From: Ferirhizobium litorale
GTDB lineage: Bacteria; Pseudomonadota; Alphaproteobacteria; Rhizobiales; Rhizobiaceae
NCBI GenBank assembly: GCA_030028905.1
Contig: JALDYZ010000021.1
Location: 1 to 64,000, forward strand
DNA length: 64,000 bases
Reading direction: 5' to 3'
Shown here: positions 57,501-64,000 of the stretch, in pieces
How the letters are laid out: the number at the start of each line of letters is the position of its first letter
Position numbering within the stretch: position 1 is the stretch's first letter
Made by a program: the position numbers and the translations under genes
The notes under the pieces: generated by a model
What the model saw: only the letters and a program-made list of their open reading frames with translations
Databases searched by the model: none
Told to the model about the DNA's origin: nothing

Positions 57501-58898
57501 ATGACCCAGAAGCACGTCCTCCTTCCCGTCCCGGATGCCGCCGTTCGCGATGGCGCAAACAGCCGCAAGGTCTTCATCAAGACCTATGGCTGCCAGATGA
57601 ATGTCTACGATTCCGGCCGCATGGCCGATGCGCTGGCCCGTGACGGCTACCAGCCGACAGAGGACATGCAGGAAGCCGACCTCGTCCTGCTCAACACCTG
57701 TCACATCCGCGAGAAGGCGGCCGAGAAGGTCTATTCGGCGCTTGGCCGGCTGCGCGACATGAAAAAGCAAAGGGCTGCGGAAGGCCGGGAATTCATGATC
57801 GGCGTCACGGGCTGCGTTGCGCAGGCCGAAGGCGAGGAGATCCTGCGCCGTGCACCCTCCGTCGACGTCGTGGTCGGTCCGCAGACCTATCACCGCCTGC
57901 CCGAGGCCCTTCGCCGTGCCAAGGGCGGCGAGCGCGTGGTCGAGACCGACTATGCGATCGAGGACAAGTTCGAATACCTTCCCGACACCGACAAGGCGAA
58001 GATCCGCGCCCGCGGCGTCACAGCCTTCCTGACGGTGCAGGAAGGCTGTGACAAGTTCTGCACCTTCTGCGTCGTGCCCTATACCCGCGGATCCGAGGTA
58101 TCGAGGCCCGTGTCGCAGATCGTCGACGAAGCCATGAAGCTGGTCGATGGCGGCGTGCGCGAGATCACCCTCCTCGGCCAGAACGTCAATGCCTGGCACG
58201 GCGCCGGACCGAAGGGCGAGGAATGGAGCCTCGGCGATCTCCTCTACCGGCTTGCGGCGATCCCTGGTCTGGCGCGCCTGCGCTACACGACCAGCCATCC
58301 GCGCGATATGGATGACAGGCTGATCGAAGCCCACCGTGACCTGCGTACGTTGATGCCTTACCTGCATCTTCCGGTGCAATCCGGCTCCGACCGGATCCTC
58401 AAGGCGATGAACAGGCGTCATACGGCTGCCGAGTACCTGTCGCTCATCGAGCGCATCCGTTCGATGCGCCCCGACATCGCGATGTCCGGAGATTTCATCG
58501 TTGGCTTCCCCGGCGAGACGGACGCGGACTTCGAAGACACGCTGAGGGTGGTCGAGGCCGTGCGCTATGCCCAGGCCTTTTCCTTCAAGTATTCGACGCG
58601 CCCGGGTACGCCGGGTGCCGAACTGGATGATCAGGTCCCTGAAGCGGTCAAGGCGGAGCGGCTGGAAAGGCTGCAGGCTTTGTTGCTGAAGCAGCAGCAC
58701 GAGTTTGCCGAAAGTTGTGTCGGCAAGGTCATCGATCTGCTGCTTGAAAAGCCCGGCCGCATGCCTGGCCAGTTGATTGGCCGCTCGCCGTGGCTCCAGT
58801 CCGTGAATGTAGATGCAAAAACATCGCGAATCGGTGACATTATCAGTGTGCGAATCACAGGTACCGGCCCGAACAGCTTGTTTGCCGAGGTGGCATGA
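57501..58898 (+). CDS. miaB: tRNA-2-methylthio-N6-dimethylallyladenosine synthase
   Basis: MiaB adds the methylthio group to i6A37 in tRNAs reading UNN codons. The 465-residue radical-SAM enzyme has the N-terminal auxiliary-cluster domain ([37 protein letters not shown]), the radical-SAM cluster [15 protein letters not shown] and a C-terminal TRAM domain. It heads the miaB-phoH-ybeY-corC-lnt block, which is conserved from E. coli to rhizobia. Confidence 0.97.
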   Translation: MTQKHVLLPVPDAAVRDGANSRKVFIKTYGCQMNVYDSGRMADALARDGYQPTEDMQEADLVLLNTCHIREKAAEKVYSALGRLRDMKKQRAAEGREFMIGVTGCVAQAEGEEILRRAPSVDVVVGPQTYHRLPEALRRAKGGERVVETDYAIEDKFEYLPDTDKAKIRARGVTAFLTVQEGCDKFCTFCVVPYTRGSEVSRPVSQIVDEAMKLVDGGVREITLLGQNVNAWHGAGPKGEEWSLGDLLYRLAAIPGLARLRYTTSHPRDMDDRLIEAHRDLRTLMPYLHLPVQSGSDRILKAMNRRHTAAEYLSLIERIRSMRPDIAMSGDFIVGFPGETDADFEDTLRVVEAVRYAQAFSFKYSTRPGTPGAELDDQVPEAVKAERLERLQALLLKQQHEFAESCVGKVIDLLLEKPGRMPGQLIGRSPWLQSVNVDAKTSRIGDIISVRITGTGPNSLFAEVA

Positions 58899-58943
58899 GG
58901 TTAGATTGGGGTCTGAGGGGCATAGAAACAGGAGCCTGACCGC

Positions 58944-59993
58944 TTGAACGGACCAGAATTGGTTACTTCATCTTCGCGCCAACCCCGAACCGCTGCGACC
59001 GACGCCAACCATTTCGTCTTGACGTTCGAGAACAATCGCCTTGCAAGCGAGCTCTTCGGCCAGTTTGACCAGAACCTGAAACTCCTGGAGCAAAGGCTTC
59101 GCGTGGAGGCGCATCCACGCGGCAACTCCGTGGCGATCTCGGGTGATGTCGTCGCCACCAATCAGGCTCGTCGCGCGCTCGACCACCTTTATGAGAGGCT
59201 GCAGAAGGGCGGATCGATCGAGCCTTCGGATGTCGAAGGAGCGATCCGCATGGCGGTTGCTTCCGATGACCAGCTGACGCTGCCGACGATGGAGCGGAAG
59301 GCAAAGCTCACCATGTCGCAGATTTCCACCCGCAAGAAGACCATCGTCGCCCGCACCCCCACCCAGGACGCCTATATGCGGGCGATGGAGCGGGCAGAGT
59401 TGGTGTTCGGCGTCGGTCCGGCCGGCACGGGCAAGACCTATCTCGCCGTCGCCCACGCGGCTCAACTCCTGGAGCGGGGCGTCGTCGAGCGCATCATCCT
59501 TTCTCGTCCCGCCGTCGAGGCAGGCGAGCGGCTCGGCTTCCTGCCGGGCGACATGAAGGAAAAAGTGGATCCCTATCTGCGTCCGCTCTATGACGCGCTG
59601 TACGACATGATGCCCGGCGACAAGGTCGAACGTGCCATCACGGCTGGCGTCATCGAGATCGCGCCGCTCGCGTTCATGCGCGGCCGTACGCTCGCCAATG
59701 CCGCGGTCATCCTCGACGAGGCCCAGAACACCACGTCGATGCAGATGAAGATGTTCCTGACCCGTCTCGGCGAGAATGCCAGGATGATCGTCACCGGCGA
59801 CCCCAGCCAGATCGACCTGCCACGCGGCGTCAAGTCGGGCCTCGTCGAGGCGTTGCAGATCTTGAAGGGCGTCGAAGGGGTGTCCGTCGTCCGCTTCAAC
59901 GACACGGATGTCGTGCGTCACGCACTGGTGGCACGCATTGTCCGGGCCTATGATGCGGAATACGCAATCCCCGACGAAAGCGAGCAGGGGTGA
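58944..59993 (+). CDS. phoH: PhoH-like ATPase (YbeZ)
   Basis: The 349-residue protein has a KH-like N-terminal segment and a P-loop domain with GVGPAGTGKTYLAVAHAAQL (Walker A) and AAVILDEAQNTTSMQM (Walker B). It is thought to be an RNA helicase-like partner of YbeY in rRNA processing. The start is TTG, chosen because AGGAG lies 10 bases upstream. It is 45 bp after miaB and 24 bp before ybeY. Confidence 0.94.
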   Translation: MNGPELVTSSSRQPRTAATDANHFVLTFENNRLASELFGQFDQNLKLLEQRLRVEAHPRGNSVAISGDVVATNQARRALDHLYERLQKGGSIEPSDVEGAIRMAVASDDQLTLPTMERKAKLTMSQISTRKKTIVARTPTQDAYMRAMERAELVFGVGPAGTGKTYLAVAHAAQLLERGVVERIILSRPAVEAGERLGFLPGDMKEKVDPYLRPLYDALYDMMPGDKVERAITAGVIEIAPLAFMRGRTLANAAVILDEAQNTTSMQMKMFLTRLGENARMIVTGDPSQIDLPRGVKSGLVEALQILKGVEGVSVVRFNDTDVVRHALVARIVRAYDAEYAIPDESEQG

Positions 59994-60017
59994 CCGGTCC
60001 TGCCGGTCGCCGGAACG

Positions 60018-60524
60018 ATGCCTCAACTGGACATACAGATCAGTATTGAAGACGCGGATTGGCCTGCCGAGCCGGTTCTCGGGGAGACGGCCGAACGGGT
60101 CCTGAAGGCCGCTGCCGCCTATCTGGCCGAGAACGAGACGCAGCCCTTCCCGCCGATGCCGGTCGAGGTTTCGCTCGTCTTCACCGACGACGCATCGATC
60201 CGCGAAATCAATGCGGAATGGCGAGACCAGGACAAGCCGACCAATGTCCTGTCCTTTCCCGCTTTCCCTCTGGTCCCGGGTGGGAAGCCCGGGCCTATGC
60301 TCGGCGATATCGTCATTGCCCGCGAAACGGTCGCCCGCGAGGCGGTTGAACTCGACAAGAATTTCGACGAGCATCTGACACACTTGCTGGTGCATGGATT
60401 TTTGCATCTTTTCGGCTACGATCATATGGATCGCGAGGAAGCTGAAAAAATGGAGTCTCTCGAGACTCGCATTCTGGCCACTCTTGGCCTATCTGATCCC
60501 TATGCCGGTCATGAGCCGGCCTGA
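60018..60524 (+). CDS. ybeY: Endoribonuclease YbeY
   Basis: YbeY is a zinc endoribonuclease for 16S rRNA 3' maturation and ribosome quality control; in Sinorhizobium meliloti it is essential for symbiosis and acts in small-RNA regulation. The 168-residue protein has the metal motif HLLVHGFLHLFGYDH (HxxxHxxxxxH) and RDQDKPTNVLSFP. It follows phoH closely and precedes corC by 12 bp. Confidence 0.96.
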   Translation: MPQLDIQISIEDADWPAEPVLGETAERVLKAAAAYLAENETQPFPPMPVEVSLVFTDDASIREINAEWRDQDKPTNVLSFPAFPLVPGGKPGPMLGDIVIARETVAREAVELDKNFDEHLTHLLVHGFLHLFGYDHMDREEAEKMESLETRILATLGLSDPYAGHEPA

Positions 60525-60536
60525 CAGTTTGGAACA

Positions 60537-61733
60537 ATGAGCGACTTTTCGACAAAGCCGGCCGAAGAGGCCAAGGAAGCCTCGGGTTCTTCTTCCGACG
60601 AGGGCGCCAGTCCGCAGAAGGCGGAGCCGAGCAACAAGTCCCACGCATCGTTCTGGGCACGGGCGGCGCGAATCTGGCGACCCAGCTCGAGTTCCAGGCT
60701 TCGCGAAGACCTTGCCGACGCCCTGTTGACGACGGACGAGGCGAGCGATGCGTTTTCGCCTGAAGAAAAGGCGATGCTTCACAACATCCTTCGTTTCCGC
60801 GAAGTTCGGGTCGAAGACGTCATGGTGCCGCGCGCCGATATCGAGGCCGTGGACCAGAACATCACCATCGGCGAACTGATGATCCTCTTCGAGGATTCCG
60901 GCCGTTCGCGCATGCCGGTCTATTGCGAGACCCTCGATGATCCCCGTGGAATGGTCCATATTCGCGACCTCCTTGCCTATGTGACAAAGCAGGCCCGCAA
61001 CAAACGCCGCACGGGCGTCAAACCCACAGCGAGCGGTGCCTCGCCCGAAAAGACGGAAAAGCCGGAAAAGGCAACCCGCACCGCGCGCGCCAACTTCGAT
61101 CTCGGACGCGTCGACCTCGACAAGACGGTTGCCGAGGCCGGCATCATCCGCCAGGTGCTGTTTGTGCCGCCATCGATGCTCGCCTCTGATCTGCTGCAGC
61201 GAATGCAGGCAAACCGCACCCAGATGGCACTGGTTATCGACGAATATGGCGGGACCGACGGACTGGCCTCGCATGAGGACATCGTCGAGATGGTCATCGG
61301 CGATATCGAGGACGAACACGACGACGAAGAGGCGATGTTCACCCGTACTTCGGAAGATGTGTTCGTTGCCGACGCCCGCGTCGAACTGGAGGAGATCGCA
61401 GAGGCGATCGGCTCCGATTTCGACGTCCGCGAGCATGCCGAGGAAGTCGATACGCTTGGCGGGCTGATCTTCTCGGCATTGGGGCGCATCCCGGCTCGCG
61501 GTGAGCTTGTCCAGGCGATTCCGGGTTTCGAGTTCCATATTCTCGACGCCGACCCCCGGCGCATCAAGCGCGTGCGGATTTCCCGCAAGCGTCATACGGT
61601 CGCGCGCCGCCGCCCGACGAAGGGTGACGGCGATTTCGCAGCAACGGGCAGGGAGGCCGTGGAAGCGGCTGCCGATGCGCCGCCTGCTACCGGAACCGGC
61701 GCTCCCGAAATGATCGGGCGCAAAAGCGCCTGA
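60537..61733 (+). CDS. corC: CBS-domain hemolysin/CorC family protein (YbeX-like)
   Basis: The 398-residue protein has two CBS domains (VMVPRADIEAVDQNITIGEL and VLFVPPSMLASDLLQRMQ), an insertion of about 50 residues rich in Lys and Glu between them, and a C-terminal CorC_HlyC domain (VEEVDTLGGLIFSALGRIP). It lacks the DUF21 membrane domain, so it is the soluble CorC/YbeX type linked to magnesium/cobalt efflux or ribosome metabolism. A GGCCCC/GGGGCC hairpin at 61773-61790 lies between it and lnt. Confidence 0.9.
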   Translation: MSDFSTKPAEEAKEASGSSSDEGASPQKAEPSNKSHASFWARAARIWRPSSSSRLREDLADALLTTDEASDAFSPEEKAMLHNILRFREVRVEDVMVPRADIEAVDQNITIGELMILFEDSGRSRMPVYCETLDDPRGMVHIRDLLAYVTKQARNKRRTGVKPTASGASPEKTEKPEKATRTARANFDLGRVDLDKTVAEAGIIRQVLFVPPSMLASDLLQRMQANRTQMALVIDEYGGTDGLASHEDIVEMVIGDIEDEHDDEEAMFTRTSEDVFVADARVELEEIAEAIGSDFDVREHAEEVDTLGGLIFSALGRIPARGELVQAIPGFEFHILDADPRRIKRVRISRKRHTVARRRPTKGDGDFAATGREAVEAAADAPPATGTGAPEMIGRKSA

Positions 61734-61876
61734 TCCCGCACTTCTGCATCCCGCCATTCAGGCCATCGTCCGGGCCCCGCAAGAGGGGCCGCACCCGCGT
61801 TCGCCCTTAGACGACAAATCGCTTCATTTTTGAAAGACTGGGCGCAACTGATTCGGAACAGATGCAGGGGGATCGT

Positions 61877-63469
61877 GTGGAACGGCTTGCAGGCAAGGTC
61901 ATGCTTTTGTGGGGAGCGAAGCGCGCATTGCTGGCTGTCGCCGCCGGCGCCGTCGGCGTCCTTGCCTTGCCGCCGTTCGGGTTCTTCGCCGCTTTGTTCA
62001 TATCTTTCACGGTCCTTGTCTGGCTGCTTGATGGCGCCGCCAGCAATCCTGACAGCGGCTGGCTCGGCCGGCTGATTCCCGCGTTTGCGACCGGCTGGCT
62101 GTTTGGCTTCGGCTACTTCGTCGCGGGGCTATGGTGGATTGGGCATGCGTTGATGATCGAAGCCGGCGAGTTTGCCTGGGCACTGCCGCTGGCAATCCTA
62201 GGGTTGCCAGCGGTGCTCGCCATTTACTACGGACTGGCTGCCGTGCTCGCCCGCCTCGTCTGGTCCGACGGAATGGGGCGAATCGCAGCGCTTGCCGCTG
62301 GTTTCGGCATCGCGGAATGGCTGCGCAGCTTCATCGCGACCGGTTTTCCGTGGAATGCGATCGGATACGGCGCGATGCCCTTTCCCCTGATGATGCAGTC
62401 GGTCAACGTCGTGGGCCTGTTCGGGGTGACGACGCTTGCGGTTTTTGTGTTTGCCTCGCCCGCTCTATTCGGAACACGACGTGGCTTGGTCCCTGGACTG
62501 ACGCTTGCCTTGGTGCTGTTTGCCGCCCATGTCGGTTACGGCACCTATCGCCTCACCGTTGCGACGCCGGTGCCGGGCGAAAAGCCGATCACCATCCGTT
62601 TGGTCCAACCGAGCATTGATCAGGCGGCAAAGCTCGATGACCGCGAACGAAACGCCATATTCGAGGAGCACCTGAAGCTGTCCCGGACGCCGGTGAAGGA
62701 AGGAGCCGCACGACCGGACATTGTCGTTTGGCCCGAAACATCGGTTCCTTTCATCCTGACCCAGAACCAGGACGCGCTGGCCCGCATTGCCGAGGTTCTG
62801 GACGATGGGCAGATCCTGATCGCCGGCGCGGTGCGTATCGAGGAAATGGGAGCGGGCAGACCGCCCCGCTACTACAATTCCGTCTATGTCATCGACGACA
62901 AGGGACAGATCATCGGCGCATCCGACAAGGTCCATCTGGTGCCGTTCGGCGAGTATGTGCCATTCGAGGATATCCTGCGGCGCTGGGGGATCGACAACCT
63001 CGTCAATCTGCCGGGCGGCTTTTCGCCGGCTGCGAATCGATCGGTCCTGACATTGCCGCAGGGCCTGAAATTGTGGCCGCTGATTTGCTACGAGGTGATC
63101 TTTCCCGCACTGACCGGCCAGGCGTCCAGCGGCGCCGATGCGATCCTCAATCTCACAAACGACGCGTGGTTCGGACAGACGCCCGGACCCTATCAGCACT
63201 TCCACCAGGCGCGCGTCAGGGCCGTCGAAAGTGGGTTGCCGCTGATTCGCGGAGCCAACAGCGGCATTTCAGCGGTGGTGGATTCATCGGGACGCGTCAT
63301 TGTCGGCCTGGGCTTTGGTGCGGACGGCGTACTTGATGCAACCATCGATCGAAGGACCGAGAGGTTCTGGGACGAGCGCTCTCGAAGTCAAAACTTCTGG
63401 TTGATAATCGCGGTAATATCCATAGCCGCCGTGATTTCACGCATGGGTTTTATTTTGGGTAAGAATTGA
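61877..63469 (+). CDS. lnt: Apolipoprotein N-acyltransferase (actA)
   Basis: Lnt adds the N-terminal acyl chain that completes lipoprotein maturation. The 530-residue protein has seven or so membrane segments and a periplasmic nitrilase domain with the triad Glu (VVWPETSVPF), Lys (SDKVHLVPFGEYVPF) and Cys (PLICYEVIFP). The GTG at 61877 is preferred because GGGGGA precedes it; ATG 61862 is an alternative. In Sinorhizobium this gene is known as actA, needed for growth at low pH. It closes the miaB-to-lnt block. Confidence 0.95.
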   Translation: MERLAGKVMLLWGAKRALLAVAAGAVGVLALPPFGFFAALFISFTVLVWLLDGAASNPDSGWLGRLIPAFATGWLFGFGYFVAGLWWIGHALMIEAGEFAWALPLAILGLPAVLAIYYGLAAVLARLVWSDGMGRIAALAAGFGIAEWLRSFIATGFPWNAIGYGAMPFPLMMQSVNVVGLFGVTTLAVFVFASPALFGTRRGLVPGLTLALVLFAAHVGYGTYRLTVATPVPGEKPITIRLVQPSIDQAAKLDDRERNAIFEEHLKLSRTPVKEGAARPDIVVWPETSVPFILTQNQDALARIAEVLDDGQILIAGAVRIEEMGAGRPPRYYNSVYVIDDKGQIIGASDKVHLVPFGEYVPFEDILRRWGIDNLVNLPGGFSPAANRSVLTLPQGLKLWPLICYEVIFPALTGQASSGADAILNLTNDAWFGQTPGPYQHFHQARVRAVESGLPLIRGANSGISAVVDSSGRVIVGLGFGADGVLDATIDRRTERFWDERSRSQNFWLIIAVISIAAVISRMGFILGKN

Positions 63470-63494
63470 CCAAAAACCCCTAAAAATGCATAGT
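63466..63494 (+). promoter_or_regulatory. Predicted promoter of phrR
   Basis: TTGACC (63466-63471) and CATAGT (63489-63494) are separated by 17 bp. The -35 overlaps the lnt stop codon. The predicted start site falls in the palindrome CTACATCGATCGTAG (63498-63512), and a second imperfect palindrome, GTTATACGCGCATAAC (63554-63569), lies in the leader of about 118 nt. Confidence 0.6.
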
Positions 63495-63618
63495 GGCCTA
63501 CATCGATCGTAGTATCGTATGCTCTTTGCCGGGGAGGGACTCTGCAACGTTACGTTATACGCGCATAACAAGCAGACCGGGCTTTAAGACAGAAGACAAA
63601 CGCGTTTAGGACTGCACC

Positions 63619-64000
63619 ATGATTGAAAACAAGAAGAAGCCCAATCCGATCGATATCCATGTCGGGAGCCGGATTCGCCTTCGCCGTACCATGCTGGGCA
63701 TGAGCCAGGAAAAACTCGGCGAGAGTCTCGGAATCACGTTCCAGCAGATCCAGAAATACGAGAAAGGTACCAACCGCGTCGGCGCCAGCCGCCTGCAGAA
63801 CATTTCCAGCATCCTGAACGTGCCGGTTTCCTTCTTTTTCGAAGATGCACCGGGCGAGCAGGCCTCGGGCCCTGCCGGCTTCGCCGAAGCGTCGAGTTCG
63901 AACTATGTTGTCGATTTTCTGTCGTCGTCGGAAGGCCTGCAGTTGAACCGCGCCTTTGTGAAGATCGCCGACCCGAAAGTACGCCGTCGGATCGTCGACC
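63619..64000 (+). CDS. phrR: XRE-family regulator PhrR/PraR (partial, runs off the window)
   Basis: The frame is open from ATG 63619 to the window end (127 complete codons). It has a Cro/CI-type helix-turn-helix (IRLRRTMLGMSQEKLGESLG, then ITFQQIQKYEKGTNRVGASR), then LNVPVSFFFED and a short tail. The expected length is about 140 residues, so only a few codons are missing. Homologues are PhrR of Sinorhizobium, low-pH-inducible beside actA, and PraR of Rhizobium leguminosarum, which represses quorum-sensing and biofilm genes. The name is based on sequence and position. Confidence 0.87.
   Translation, partial: MIENKKKPNPIDIHVGSRIRLRRTMLGMSQEKLGESLGITFQQIQKYEKGTNRVGASRLQNISSILNVPVSFFFEDAPGEQASGPAGFAEASSSNYVVDFLSSSEGLQLNRAFVKIADPKVRRRIVD

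Overview
The window is chromosomal core sequence from an alphaproteobacterium of the order Rhizobiales, most likely Sinorhizobium/Ensifer or a close relative. The evidence is gene order and content. The block olsB-tme-mutS-glnD-murJ-trpS, then the nfuA/tsaB/rimI/mur/olsA run, miaB-phoH-ybeY-corC-lnt and a PhrR/PraR-type regulator after lnt (called actA in acid-tolerance work on Sinorhizobium) matches what I recall of the Sinorhizobium meliloti chromosome. lptC-lptA-lptB-rpoN-hpf-ptsN and rph-hrcA-grpE are also standard rhizobial neighbourhoods. There are no tRNA or rRNA genes, CRISPR arrays or complete insertion sequences.

Layout. 1-1300: one end of a probable mobile element, a broken serine recombinase pointing left, joined to the 3' two-thirds of comM. 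1300-10200: cysK, a LysE-type exporter, dps, an acetyltransferase with dut, prfC, an exported metallo-hydrolase, and a GntR regulator with an MFS exporter behind a long palindromic operator. 10200-16900: a 23-codon ORF, a pirin, a class II amidotransferase, coaBC, a berberine-bridge-type oxidase, and ubiB-ubiE. 17900-22500: mutM, an enoyl-CoA hydratase, rpsT, an unusually long regulatory gap, and dnaA. 22600-29900: an EamA exporter, hemW-rdgB-VOC-rph facing hrcA-grpE, then ptsN and hpf. 30200-35500: rpoN and lptB-lptA-lptC (minus strand) diverging from sppA and ihfB. 35600-41400: a LapA-like membrane protein, a CoxG-like protein, two RNA methyltransferases, lspA and a hybrid histidine kinase. 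41400-52600: olsB, tme, mutS, glnD, murJ. 52600-64000: trpS through lnt and the start of phrR.

Functional themes. Envelope biogenesis is strongly represented: LptABC transport, the lipoprotein enzymes LspA and Lnt, the lipid II flippase MurJ, and both ornithine-lipid acyltransferases (OlsB and OlsA). Nitrogen/PTS-Ntr control (RpoN, PtsN, GlnD), heat-shock control (HrcA, GrpE), replication initiation (DnaA) and RNA maturation (Rph, MiaB, YbeY, RlmI- and SpoU-like methyltransferases, PrfC, HPF) make up most of the rest.

I do not see an obvious new multi-gene system. The items most worth a second look are the element junction inside the Walker A region of comM, a 23-codon ORF with a strong ribosome-binding site and its own terminator, the 43-bp palindrome at the gntR start, a cluster of GANTC sites beside a CtrA-like site upstream of dnaA, and the palindromes around the phrR promoter.
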